Shown here one piece after another: positions 29,401-37,156 of a stretch of 64,000 bases of DNA. Each line of letters opens with the position of its first letter. Positions within the stretch are counted from its first letter, which is position 1. The notes below the pieces were generated by a model. The model did no database searches, was not told the origin of the DNA, and saw nothing but the letters and a program-made list of their open reading frames with translations. This stretch comes from Thiorhodovibrio litoralis (GTDB taxonomy: Bacteria; Pseudomonadota; Gammaproteobacteria; Chromatiales; Chromatiaceae), in NCBI RefSeq assembly GCF_033954455.1, contig NZ_CP121473.1, forward strand, positions 3,148,501 through 3,212,500, given 5' to 3'. The position numbers were made by a program, and so were the translations under genes.

Positions 29401-32400
29401 GTGAATGGGTAGACCGTCCGAACACCCGCGCCCTGGAGCTGATCGCTAACGATCTGCTCTTCCGCACCTGAGAACCGCCCGTCGCCATTAAAATCGATCC
29501 ATCCGTTGAGGTAGCAGTCGTCACTGGCGCCTACGGTAACTGCGATCTGCGACGGGCTACCACGCGTCAGCGAAGTCGGGAGCTCAACGCCGTCCTCGTC
29601 ATCACCGGCCGTCGCGCAACTACCCGTGGTCGTGCCGCTGGCATCCTCGTCGTCGGCCAGCGCAGTAACACCCTCTTGGGTGCCCGTGTCAGAATCGACG
29701 CAGGTGCCTAAATAGGGCGTGCCACTCACTAGCGCATGGCTCGGGCCATCGGCAGCATCCGTCGTCTGGTAAGTATCCGGCGCATCACCAAAGTCCAGAT
29801 CCGTCGAAGTCGGATTTGCGCTCAGGTTAACCAGATAGTCCTCCACTTCACCATCCGGCGCCGCGCCAGTCGGTGCAAGTCCGCCAATGCTTGCGCAACG
29901 GAAGCGCGCGTAAGCTGGGCCGAGCGTGGCGTCAGCAGGAACCGCGACTGTGAGCGTGGTCACGCTGCTCGCAGACAGAAGCTGATCCGTTGCAATCTGC
30001 TCACTGGCATCAGTGAAATCGCCATCGGCGTTAAAGTCGATCCAGGCGTTGAGCGTACAGTCCGCCACATCAGCGACGGTCACCTCAATATTCGCATTTC
30101 CCCCACGGCGCATTGCATCAAGGAAACGCACGCCGTCCTCGTCTTCGCCGGCAGTCGCGCAAGTACCCGTGGTCAATGGCGTTGCCGCGCCGCCGGCAGC
30201 CGTATCGTCGTCGGCCATGGCGGCGACATCCTGCTGGGAGCCCGTGTCAGAATCGACGCAGGCGCCCAAGTAGGAAGCACCGGCCACACCGAGAACGTGG
30301 CTCGGGCCATCATCGAGGCCCAGCGTGTTGTAGTTGCCGAGCGCTGTGCCTGCCTCTGGGTCCGGAGCATCGCCATAATCCGTCGGCGTGGGTGCCGAGT
30401 CAGGATCCGGCTGCAGGGAGACCCGGTAATCTTCCACTTCACCATTGGTGACTTCCTCTACCGGGGAGAGGCCACCGGCATCGCTGCAGCGGAAGCGTGC
30501 ATAAGAGGTGCCGGGAGTGATGCCTGCCGGGACGTTGACCGTCAGCGTGTGGGTCCCTACCGTGAGCGATTCTGCGTCGAAGATACGCTCACTGCCGTCG
30601 ATGAAATCACCGTCGGCGTTGTAGTCCACCCAACCATCGAGGGCGCAGGTAGCGTTGGTTACGGTGACGTCAAGTGATACCGTGGCGCCGGCGACAAAGG
30701 CCGGTGGAAGAACCACGCCGTCCTCATCGTCATTGTCGGTGCAGGTGCCTGCGGTTACGGTGCCAGCGTTAATGTCGTCTGCATTGGCATCGGGGTTCTG
30801 CAGGGTGCCATCACCATCACTGTCTGCGCAGGCACCCAGCCAGGTCGTCACACCGGGCTGAAGGTGTCTCGGACCGCCATCGCTGAAGGTGGTGTTGTAA
30901 TTGGCAGCCGCCGTGCCATCACTCGCGTCGGGCGCATCGCCGTAGTCGGCGGGGTAGTAGCTGTTAGTTACGGATACGGTTCCGCAGACATTAGTACTGT
31001 CGCCGGGAGTGGGATCCACGCCGTTCGTATCTGCTGAGGCGCAGTTCTGCACCGTACTGCTGGTGTAGCTCTCGATCAGTACCGGTACGGTAATCTTGAC
31101 CTCACTGCCGACGCTGACCGAGCCGAGGGTGCAGGTCAAGTCCTGACCGCTGATGACGCAAGGGCCGCTGGTGCTGTCAGTTGCGTTGCTCCAGCTAGGC
31201 GTGGCTCCGTGAAAGCGCATGTCATCAGACAGAGTGTCGGTCAACACGGTTTCATCGCTCCCCAGTGGCCCGTTGTTGGTCACGGTGATGTTCCAGTTGA
31301 AGGGCTCGTGCAACTGCACCGTCCGCACCTCGCCAGCGTTGTCGCCGGAGAATTTGGTCACCACGAGATCGACCTTGGCCTGAGTGGAGGTTAATTCCGC
31401 CTCTGAATTATTGCCCGTATTGGTCTCGATTTCATTGGCGCTGATGGTGGCGTTGGTTTCATTGGTATCGCCGCCGGAGTCGGGTTCGCTCAGAAAGCGG
31501 AAGTGCAGGTAGTGAGGGATGGTGTCGCCTGCGGGTATCTGCCAGACCCCATCGACATCAGTACCCACATCGCAGGTCAGTGTGAGGGTGTCCGACCCGG
31601 TCACGGGGTTGGAACCGCTTTGGGTGCACTGATTCGCTGGGCTGGTGGTGCAGTCGTCGCTGCTCGCAACCGTGTCGCATAAGAACTCCACTTGCTTGCC
31701 GGCCTTGGGCGTCATGGTAAATACAGCCTGCGTGCCGGTGGCGAGTGACGGGCCGAGGTTCTGATTCGCCAGCGTATACACAACATCGTTTGCTGAAGTA
31801 TTGCCAACGCCAGCGCCATCGTCGGCAGGATCCCAGGCTAGCGGATCAGGAGAGTCGTTGTTTTCGATCTTCACGTCGATGAGCGAGGCTATAATTTCGA
31901 GGGTCTCGGATGCGCTATTATTGCTACCAGTCTCCGCCTCACCGTCGCCACTGGTGCCACCATCGCTCTCCCAGGTGGTGGTCGTGGCGGTCGCCGTGTT
32001 AGTGAACGTCCGGACTGCCTCGCCACTGTCCCAATTCGGGCGAATGGTGAACTTGATATTCTTGGTGTTACCGCGGTTCATGGAGCCAAGATTGCAGGTC
32101 AACGTTGGCGGAGTGCCAGCCGTGTAGATATCGCCCACATTCAGGCCAGTACAGGTGTTGCCACTCGGAGGGGTAACGCTGATGACGGTAAAGCCGGGGT
32201 CTCCGGCTGGAAGGGTGAAGACATCCTTGACCTCTACCCCTGCTGCGGTCGATGGCCCGTTGTTGCGCACCGTGAGCGTGTAGTTTGCGTTGACACCCGC
32301 CTCGACAGACTCTGGGCTGACCACCTTGGTCTGCAACTCGATATCCGCGACGGGCTCAATCTGGACGGTGCTTGAAGCTTCGTTGTTGCCGCGGTTATCG

Positions 32401-32486
32401 TCGCCGACGGTGGAGGAGTACGCGCTGGCGGTATTGGTACGCGAGCCATCGCGCAGCGGGCGTGTTGCTTTAATGGTGAGTGTTAC
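26439..32486 (-). CDS. Giant surface protein, C-terminal part: DUF11 and six GEVEDY domains, IPTL-CTERM signal
   Basis: This frame continues the frame of the upstream part after one TAG codon; without that codon the two make a single product of about 2,700 residues. It has no proper start of its own (the first possible is TTG 32336). In order it holds DUF11-type domains, six tandem GEVEDY domains, a Pro/Gly-rich linker (PGPGPSPDPGPGPSPDP), a final globular region and VPTLSQWALALLVLMML followed by RVRRER. That C-terminal tripartite signal is the IPTL-CTERM type cut by exosortase H, encoded just downstream. Each GEVEDY domain has YLG-CVD, GDDEDGV, WIDFN-DGDF and YARFRC blocks. It is probably a surface-displayed adhesin or structural protein. 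One domain reads GEVEDS. Confidence 0.85.
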   Translation of the reverse strand, partial: VTLTIKATRPLRDGSRTNTASAYSSTVGDDNRGNNEASSTVQIEPVADIELQTKVVSPESVEAGVNANYTLTVRNNGPSTAAGVEVKDVFTLPAGDPGFTVISVTPPSGNTCTGLNVGDIYTAGTPPTLTCNLGSMNRGNTKNIKFTIRPNWDSGEAVRTFTNTATATTTTWESDGGTSGDGEAETGSNNSASETLEIIASLIDVKIENNDSPDPLAWDPADDGAGVGNTSANDVVYTLANQNLGPSLATGTQAVFTMTPKAGKQVEFLCDTVASSDDCTTSPANQCTQSGSNPVTGSDTLTLTCDVGTDVDGVWQIPAGDTIPHYLHFRFLSEPDSGGDTNETNATISANEIETNTGNNSEAELTSTQAKVDLVVTKFSGDNAGEVRTVQLHEPFNWNITVTNNGPLGSDETVLTDTLSDDMRFHGATPSWSNATDSTSGPCVISGQDLTCTLGSVSVGSEVKITVPVLIESYTSSTVQNCASADTNGVDPTPGDSTNVCGTVSVTNSYYPADYGDAPDASDGTAAANYNTTFSDGGPRHLQPGVTTWLGACADSDGDGTLQNPDANADDINAGTVTAGTCTDNDDEDGVVLPPAFVAGATVSLDVTVTNATCALDGWVDYNADGDFIDGSERIFDAESLTVGTHTLTVNVPAGITPGTSYARFRCSDAGGLSPVEEVTNGEVEDYRVSLQPDPDSAPTPTDYGDAPDPEAGTALGNYNTLGLDDGPSHVLGVAGASYLGACVDSDTGSQQDVAAMADDDTAAGGAATPLTTGTCATAGEDEDGVRFLDAMRRGGNANIEVTVADVADCTLNAWIDFNADGDFTDASEQIATDQLLSASSVTTLTVAVPADATLGPAYARFRCASIGGLAPTGAAPDGEVEDYLVNLSANPTSTDLDFGDAPDTYQTTDAADGPSHALVSGTPYLGTCVDSDTGTQEGVTALADDEDASGTTTGSCATAGDDEDGVELPTSLTRGSPSQIAVTVGASDDCYLNGWIDFNGDGRFSGAEEQIVSDQLQGAGVRTVYPFTVPSNAVIGDSYARFRCSTRQGLGATGSAPDGEVEDYRITLNAPATPPNPGPGPSPDPGPGPSPDPGPGPSPDPEPSPEPDPTITPTDYGDAPDSQTGTSTTNYNTLAVDGGPSHVLGVAGAPYLGACVDSDPGTQQDVTALADDDAAAGGTETPMITGTCATPGKDEDGVRFLDPMLPGENARFQVTVPPNVADCTLNAWIDFNADGDFLDANEQIATDRVLTAGSGTPLTVAVPADAANGSSYARFRCASVGGLAPTGPAPDGEVEDYRVDLGAEPITTELDFGDAPDSQSGTSTSNYNTRAEDGGPSHVLGVDGAPYLGACVDSDPGTQQGVTALADDDAAGNGTAMPLTTGICATAGDDEDGVRLLDPLRRGEDAQLEITVADLAACTLNAWIDFNADGDFLDANEQIATDQVLAASSVTPLTVAVPADATLGPAYARFRCASAGGLAPTGAAPDGEVEDSLFDLSPEPITTELDFGDAPDSYQTTEASGGPSHELVIGTPYLGTCVDADTGTQQGVTALADDETAASGTTTGSCVTAGDDEDGVEFLTSLMLGRQSQIAVTVGDSAGCYLSGWIDFNGDGRFSGAEEQIVSDQLQGAGVRTVYPFDVPSNAVLGDSYARFRCSSRLGLVATGSAPDGEVEDYLLELSADPLPPAELAVLKTVYQGHDAGAGCPGVKELAVVDKSRAPKPITWCVALTNTGTTALADPVFNDPQLQVVPGGDQSAMIMRAGSSLPLAPGATAVWYLEQMRDTSLVNLVQVSMTPVDENGDPLELPPVTGEDPAETIFGYVFDPPFGVKIGTQNGLSLVRWTMEWGNDNPIALNGVVITDEPPVGMTVSGNASCVPFGITSVVSCAVDQPSPAYPRGLVRVVANFGPDWNATVATAVNKLQIAFDVTVASTTVTTYENQGIAEWMPPDGGDPLVGLTSDDTLNPQTNPEPTPFTFLPGGPNVAPQSVPTLSQWALALLVLMMLVAVGARVRRER
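27440..30970. repeat. Six internal tandem coding repeats (GEVEDY units)
   Basis: Six units of roughly 570-655 bp begin (reading the minus strand) near 30950, 30380, 29800, 29145, 28555 and 27970, each opening with a D(Y/F)GDAPD codon block. Two sub-types can be told apart. Long stretches, such as 27580-27672 against 29409-29506, are nearly identical in DNA, indicating recent duplication or gene conversion. A 24-nt tandem repeat encoding PGPGPSPD lies at about 29195-29265. Confidence 0.85.
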
Positions 32487-32489
32487 CTA
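32487..32489 (-). other. In-frame amber codon interrupting the giant surface protein
   Basis: A single TAG sits between GAG and GTA codons in an otherwise open frame of 8,103 nt (26439-34541). CAG to TAG is the simplest change. TAG is used as an ordinary stop by atpG, glmU, glmS and hemD in this window, which speaks against general reassignment. Confidence 0.9.
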
Positions 32490-34541
32490 CTCCCCCGCTG
32501 CCAGCGGGTCGCTGCCCGTGGATTGCTTACAACTGATCTTGCCGTCCGTGATGCTGCAGGGATCGAAGGTGGCGGCAACGCCCGTGGTGTCAACGACTGC
32601 AGTTACGCCAGAGCCACCGTTGTAGGAGACATATACCGGCAAGTCGTCTTCGATAGTAATGCCATCGACGGGAGCGGAAGCGGAACCGGCCGCGTTGAGG
32701 GCCGCGTTGGTCACCGTGATGGTGTAGGTCACTGTTGGATCATTAGCCGCCAAGATAGCTCGGTCCGCGCTCTTGCTGACCTGTAGGTCGGCGATGGGAC
32801 CTGTGGCTTTGACGGTCTCGCTGTCGCAGTCGTTGGTGTCGTCGTAGTCGCCCGGCGTTCCGCTGTAAACAGAGCAGGCTGTGTTGGTGCGGTCGCCGAT
32901 GGTGGTTGCGGTGGTCGTGATCGTCAGCGGCTCGCTAAGACTGCCGTTGTTCAGCGCTGCGTCGTAGGTGCAGACGATATCACCTACATCGCCTGCTGAG
33001 ATCGTAGTGGTCGAACAGTCCCAACCCGTTCCCGAGGCGCTTCCGAAAGTCTCGCCGGCGAGGAGCGTATCGGTAATGGTAATGGTCCCGCTAAGGGTAC
33101 TGAGGGGCCCCTTGTTGCGCACCCGGATGCTGCTGGTAATCGTACTGCCCAGCGCGACCGGATTCGGGCCCTTGGTCTTGAGCATTTCGATATCCAGGCC
33201 GTTCGGGTTGACCACGATGGTGCCGGTACGGCTGTTGTTGGTCGCATCAGCATCCGAAGTGTCCGACGATATTGTGGCGCTCGGCGGGTTGGTATAGGTT
33301 TCTTGAGCGGTGACGATCGGTGCTGTGAGCGAAACGGTGATATTGTCAGTAGCGCCGACGGTGAGCGTGGTGCCGTTGCAGGTGACCTCCTGCCCGCTGA
33401 TAGTGCAATTCCAGCCGGTGCCGGTTGCACTATTGATGGTGAAACCCGCAGGAATCGGGATGATGACCTTCGGATTAACCGCGGCAATGGGGCCGTTATT
33501 GCGCGGCTGGATGATCAGGTTGAAGGTATCCCCCGCGATCACGGCGCCCGGGTTTTGGACCGTAACCGCGATATCGGTGCCAGCCCCGACCGTTACATCG
33601 ATGTCGACGAAATCATTGTTCGGATTTGCGTCTGTCACTGTTGAACTGTTACCGAGGTTGGTCGTCGCCGTGGTCGTCAGGGTGCCGGTCGCCGCGCCGG
33701 TTACCTGGGTGACGAAACTGATCTGGGACGAGGTGGCGCCGCTGGCGAGGCTGGTGCGGTTGCATGTCAGCTTACCGCCCGGGGTGGTGCCGTCGTGGGT
33801 GCAGGTCCAGTCATCGTCTGAAACCGAAACAAAGGTGGCATTAGGCGAGAGCTGAAAGACCACCTGCGGGTTGAGTGCTTCGTCGGGGCCGTTGTTGAGG
33901 ACATTGGCGACATAGGTGACGTTACCACCGCCGGTCACCGGGTCGGGGCTTGCACTCACAAACACCGGCACCAGATCCGCGCCGTTTTGAACAGTGGTAT
34001 TCTGGGTCTCTGTGTTGTTGGCTATATTTGTATCGGAATCAGTGGTCGAAACCGTTGCCGTGATGCCATTGATGGTTCCGGTAGCTATGGTGGAGGGCAC
34101 ATTGACCTGGATATTGACTGTTTTTATGTCCCCGCCACCTGGTGCTGTATTGCCAACCACGGAGCCATAATTGCAGGTGACCTCCCCGGGAGTGCCCCCG
34201 GCATGCGAACAATCGGCATTGTCATCCGAGTTGTATGTCGTTCCGGCCGGCAGAGGGAATACCAGTTCAACGCCGGCGGCGGTATCACTCCCGTTGTTCC
34301 GAACGTCGATCGTGTAGGTAACGATCCCTCCGCGCCCGACCGGATCGGGGTCGTCATCGAGTTTAGAAACCTGCACATCGACGGCCAGCGCGGCGGCCGA
34401 AAGGCTCGTTAACAAAAATCCGAGTACCAGGCGACCGATGAAGGTCGAGCGGTGACGAGTGCGCGGCTGGCCAGTGGCCGTTGCCGTGCCCGTTGCCGTG
34501 CCGATTGCCGTTCTGGTGACGGCCAAGTGATTGGTTGTCAT
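32487..34541 (-). CDS. Giant surface protein, N-terminal part: export signal and DUF11 repeats
   Basis: The 684-residue frame starts at 34541 and stops at an in-frame TAG. After a long basic/Thr-rich n-region (TAIGTATGTATATG, from 12-nt tandem repeats) comes a hydrophobic signal segment (LVLGFLLTSLSAAALA). About five DUF11 domains follow, each with an NNG-type core such as VTYTIDVRNNGSDTAAGVEL. DUF11 domains are Ig-like modules of surface proteins. The frame ends within a domain (DPLAAGE), and the next codons in the same frame (VTLTIKATRP) continue it naturally, so this is a truncated product of a larger gene. The next frame carries the IPTL-CTERM signal needed for anchoring. Confidence 0.85.
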   Translation of the reverse strand: MTTNHLAVTRTAIGTATGTATATGQPRTRHRSTFIGRLVLGFLLTSLSAAALAVDVQVSKLDDDPDPVGRGGIVTYTIDVRNNGSDTAAGVELVFPLPAGTTYNSDDNADCSHAGGTPGEVTCNYGSVVGNTAPGGGDIKTVNIQVNVPSTIATGTINGITATVSTTDSDTNIANNTETQNTTVQNGADLVPVFVSASPDPVTGGGNVTYVANVLNNGPDEALNPQVVFQLSPNATFVSVSDDDWTCTHDGTTPGGKLTCNRTSLASGATSSQISFVTQVTGAATGTLTTTATTNLGNSSTVTDANPNNDFVDIDVTVGAGTDIAVTVQNPGAVIAGDTFNLIIQPRNNGPIAAVNPKVIIPIPAGFTINSATGTGWNCTISGQEVTCNGTTLTVGATDNITVSLTAPIVTAQETYTNPPSATISSDTSDADATNNSRTGTIVVNPNGLDIEMLKTKGPNPVALGSTITSSIRVRNKGPLSTLSGTITITDTLLAGETFGSASGTGWDCSTTTISAGDVGDIVCTYDAALNNGSLSEPLTITTTATTIGDRTNTACSVYSGTPGDYDDTNDCDSETVKATGPIADLQVSKSADRAILAANDPTVTYTITVTNAALNAAGSASAPVDGITIEDDLPVYVSYNGGSGVTAVVDTTGVAATFDPCSITDGKISCKQSTGSDPLAAGE
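34477..34512. repeat. 12-nt tandem repeats in the signal region of the giant protein gene
   Basis: Three 12-nt units (gccgttgccgtg, cccgttgccgtg, ccgattgccgtt) lie in frame and encode the Thr/Ala/Gly-rich n-region of the export signal. Confidence 0.6.
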
Positions 34542-34745
34542 ACAAGACTCCTGAGATCTGCAGAACTGCGCGCGAAGAGATATCGAGCGCGCAGCTCCTT
34601 CCGAAGAGGAACATCGACTGCGGGGTTGGCTTCTTTCCGTGCAAAAACACGGAAGCTTTGCGACCTTTTCTGACTCACCTTAAAAACTCCTTAACTGCAC
34701 AGCACTGCTAGTTTTTTCCCATTGCGGGGCACAAGCTACCACAGT

Positions 34746-34775
34746 GAAAATGAGAAACCTTGCACTTGCTTGCAG
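34746..34775 (+). repeat. Dispersed 30-bp repeat, copy 1
   Basis: This copy matches 39323-39352 at 28 of 30 bases, including 22 identical bases in a row (gaaaccttgcacttgctt and on). Both copies are on the same strand and bracket the 4.6-kb nucleotidyltransferase/DUF3782 block. Confidence 0.8.
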
Positions 34776-34837
34776 GTGCGCGAGGGGGCGCCCTTAGCAC
34801 GACGAAAGCCGCCGCCGTGAAGCGAAAGCGCAGCGCT

Positions 34838-34926
34838 TGCCCGATGCCTGGGGATTGAAACCTACGGGGAGCCGGAGGAAGTCTCCGGCTAGGGCGGCGG
34901 GAGATAAAAAGCACCCGACGATTTTG
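34838..34926 (+). pseudogene. Relic of the 3' end of a DUF3782-like gene
   Basis: About 85 bp match the last codons and downstream sequence of the DUF3782-like gene at 36728-36820 (ggggattgaaacctac, gaggaagtctccgg, then the cggcgggagat-aaaagcaccc tail). Only the 3' end is present, so a third copy of the unit once lay upstream of the nucleotidyltransferase gene. Confidence 0.8.
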
Positions 34927-34934
34927 CGGCGGCG

Positions 34935-34967
34935 TTATACGCAAGAACAACAGACTTTGCGTATAAT
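34935..34967 (+). promoter_or_regulatory. Promoter with inverted-repeat operator for the nucleotidyltransferase gene
   Basis: A consensus -10 box TATAAT (34962-34967) ends only 6 nt before the ATG at 34974, suggesting a leaderless transcript. A perfect 10-bp inverted repeat TTATACGCAA (34935-34944) / TTGCGTATAA (34957-34966) overlaps the -10 box and could bind an autorepressor. No good -35 box is present. Confidence 0.6.
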
Positions 34968-34973
34968 CGCGGT

Positions 34974-36005
34974 ATGCACCCGCGACGACTTTCACTCACC
35001 GCCCGCACCCTGTATGCGGAACTGCTGGATTTGGCGCTGATTGAGGCGGATCAGGGGCTTTTTGCCCACTTACCCGGAAGTGTGGTGCAGAAGCGGATTC
35101 GCGGCTCAAGCTACCTCTACTTCCAGCACCGCACGCTGAACGGCCAGACCCGCCAGATTTACCTTGGCCCGGATACCGAGCCGACGCGCGAACGTGCAGT
35201 GCGATTGCGGGCACTCGCCGCTCAGCGAGCCGAACATCGACAGGGGCTGCAAGAGGTGGCTGCGGCGTTTCTCGCAGCCGGAGGCCATCACACCGAGCAT
35301 GCGCCGATGCGCATCTTGCGGGCGTTCGCGGATGCAGGCGTGTTGCGGCCCGGATCGGCGAATCCGGTCTTGGTCGGTACCCATGCCTTTGCCGCCCTGG
35401 GTAACATGCTCGGCGTGCGTTGGGCGAGTCAGATGCAAACGCAGGACATGGATCTGGCCGCAGGTATGGATGTCGATCTCGCGATTCCACCGGAGATGCC
35501 ACCCATCGGTTCGGTGCTGGAGCGTCTCGACATGGGCTTTCTGCCGGTGCCGGCACTCGATCCGCGGGCTGCCTCGACATCCTTTCATGTGCGCGGCCAG
35601 AGTTTGCGGGTTGACTTGTTGACCCCCTTAATCGGCAAGCCAAGGGCTGCTGATGTCTTTGTGCCCGGATTAGGCGCGGCCGCGCAGCCCCTGCGTTTTC
35701 TCGACTATCTGATTGAAGCACCCGTGCCGGCGGTCATGCTCGGCAAACGCGACCTGGTGCTGGTGAATGTTCCCGACCCGGCGCGTTTTGCCTGGCACAA
35801 GCTGTTGGTGTCGGAAGAACGCTGCCTTGCCATGGCGGCCAAGCGCGCGAAAGACCGGGCACAGGCGGCACAGTTGATTCGGGTGCTGAAGGAGGAGGCG
35901 CCTGAGCAACTCGCCAAAGCTCGCGCCCAGCTCGAAGCCCGTGGCCCGGGGTGGGTCAGGCGATTAGAACGGGCACTTGCGCACATCAAGGATGTGGCGG
36001 AATGA
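34974..36005 (+). CDS. GSU2403-type nucleotidyltransferase fold protein
   Basis: The 343-residue protein resembles the nucleotidyltransferase-fold family named after GSU2403 (NTP_transf_8 type). The core is VLVGTHAFAALGNMLGV followed by a TQDMDLA metal-site motif (about residues 133-162), preceded by a helical N-terminal region with SYLYFQHR. Related folds occur as toxins in AbiE- and MNT-type systems, but this family's role is not established. The promoter palindrome upstream looks like an autoregulated toxin-antitoxin operator. The C-terminal codons (ERALAHIKDVAE) are duplicated at 37585-37620. The DUF3782-like gene follows after 94 nt. Confidence 0.75.
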   Translation: MHPRRLSLTARTLYAELLDLALIEADQGLFAHLPGSVVQKRIRGSSYLYFQHRTLNGQTRQIYLGPDTEPTRERAVRLRALAAQRAEHRQGLQEVAAAFLAAGGHHTEHAPMRILRAFADAGVLRPGSANPVLVGTHAFAALGNMLGVRWASQMQTQDMDLAAGMDVDLAIPPEMPPIGSVLERLDMGFLPVPALDPRAASTSFHVRGQSLRVDLLTPLIGKPRAADVFVPGLGAAAQPLRFLDYLIEAPVPAVMLGKRDLVLVNVPDPARFAWHKLLVSEERCLAMAAKRAKDRAQAAQLIRVLKEEAPEQLAKARAQLEARGPGWVRRLERALAHIKDVAE

Positions 36006-36784
36006 GCCGCCATAAAATCCGGCGCTGGATGGCTCTGCTGCGGGAACTGGCATACACTTAAGTTAATCAGACAAGATTCTGAATCTTTCGAGGCCGCCGA
36101 TGACTACGCTCGAATCGATCAAAGAAACCGTCAAGCGCGAATTGCCCGCGTGGCTGGAATCCGACCCTGCTTTTCGCGAGGCGATTCTCGGGCTGACCGC
36201 CAACCTGTATAGCCGACGCGAGGAGACCAACGACTGGTTTCATCAAACGCTGGATGAAATGCGCCGTGAGCGCGAGCGCCAGGATGCACTATGGCGCAAA
36301 AATGACGAACGCCTGGAGCGCGAGCGGGTAGCTAACCAAGTGGAGCTGGCTGCCCTGCATGAAGAAAGCTTGGCGCTGGGCAAACGCATCGACCGCAGCA
36401 TCGGTGCCTTGGGCGCACGCTGGGGGCTGCGCTCGGAGAAAGCTTTCCGCGATGCGCTCGCCGGAATTCTGGAAAAAACCTTCGACGTTGAGGTGCTCAA
36501 TGTCAGCGAGTACGACGACGCTGGCGAGGTTTTCGGTCGCCCCGATCAGATTGAGATCGACGTGATCATCAAAAACGGGCTGCTGATCCTGTGCGAACTC
36601 AAGTCCTCTATCGACAAGGCCGGGATGTCTATTTTTGAGCACAAGGCCCGGTTCTACGAACGGCACCATCAGCGCCAGGCCAATCGGCTGATTGTCATCT
36701 CCCCGATGATCGACAGCCGCGCCCAGGATGTCGCCCGACGCTTGGGGATTGAAACCTACGGCGAGCCGGAGGAAGTCTCCGGAT
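35970..36784 (+). repeat. Duplicated segment, copy A
   Basis: This segment covers the last 12 codons of the nucleotidyltransferase, the intergenic region and all of the first DUF3782-like gene. It matches 37585-38474 almost base for base except for a 75-nt in-frame indel in the coiled-coil region. Confidence 0.9.
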
Positions 36785-36786
36785 AA
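36100..36786 (+). CDS. DUF3782-like coiled-coil protein with PD-(D/E)xK nuclease-like domain, copy A
   Basis: The 228-residue protein begins with a conserved helical region (TVKRELPAWLESDPAFREAI) and a long charged coiled coil (RRERERQDALWRKNDERLERER). A C-terminal domain resembles PD-(D/E)xK nucleases: acidic residue in DQIEIDVIIKNG and ELKSS (about residues 147-168). Such proteins are common in cyanobacteria and sulfur bacteria, but their function is unknown. It lies downstream of the nucleotidyltransferase and is 25 residues shorter than the second copy in the coiled coil. DNA binding or cleavage is an inference from the motif only. Confidence 0.75.
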   Translation: MTTLESIKETVKRELPAWLESDPAFREAILGLTANLYSRREETNDWFHQTLDEMRRERERQDALWRKNDERLERERVANQVELAALHEESLALGKRIDRSIGALGARWGLRSEKAFRDALAGILEKTFDVEVLNVSEYDDAGEVFGRPDQIEIDVIIKNGLLILCELKSSIDKAGMSIFEHKARFYERHHQRQANRLIVISPMIDSRAQDVARRLGIETYGEPEEVSG

Positions 36787-36841
36787 CACGGCGGGAGATG
36801 AAAAGCACCCGGCGATTATGCAGCGCTCGGGACCAAGAGCG

Positions 36842-37156
36842 TTAAGTCCTTTGCCATGCTTGAGCCGGCCGGGGTTTCAGCTCCAACCCGAGTCCCAACG
36901 CATGAGCCATCTTGAGCACCAACGCGAACGACGGATTGCCATCGGCGGACAACGCCTTGCGCAGCCCCTCGCGGGTCACGCCTACCTCCCGGGCCAGGGC
37001 GCTGAAGTTGCGCGCGCGGGCAATGTCGCCCAGCGCGCTGCGGATCAGCGAGCCGTCGCCAGGGTCTTCCTCAATGCACGCCTCCAGGTACAGCCGAATA
37101 TCCTCCTCGGTCTCCAGGTAGTCAGCACTATCCCAGCGGGTAAATCGTTCAGTCAT
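36842..37156 (-). CDS. HigA-like antitoxin (addiction module antidote)
   Basis: The 104-residue protein ends with a helix-turn-helix region (NFSALAREVGVTREGLRKAL, then GNPSFALVLKMAHALGL), typical of the antidote that pairs with HigB/RelE-type toxins and represses its own promoter. It is encoded after the toxin gene with a 4-nt overlap, the usual toxin-first order for this family. The pair lies between the two DUF3782-like copies. Confidence 0.88.
   Translation of the reverse strand: MTERFTRWDSADYLETEEDIRLYLEACIEEDPGDGSLIRSALGDIARARNFSALAREVGVTREGLRKALSADGNPSFALVLKMAHALGLGLELKPRPAQAWQRT

Larger units (their letters stand above)
34542..34973. other. Intergenic region with relics and control sites
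   Basis: This 432-bp region holds the upstream region of the giant surface protein gene, one copy of a dispersed 30-bp repeat (34746-34775), a relic of the 3' end of a DUF3782-like gene (34838-34926) and a promoter/operator for the nucleotidyltransferase gene. No intact gene is seen. Confidence 0.6.

Noticed and set aside
32487-32489. Reassignment of TAG (for example pyrrolysine) to explain the amber codon
   Set aside because: atpG, glmU, glmS and hemD all end in TAG with normal product lengths, and a second broken gene (38873) uses TAA, so general recoding does not fit.
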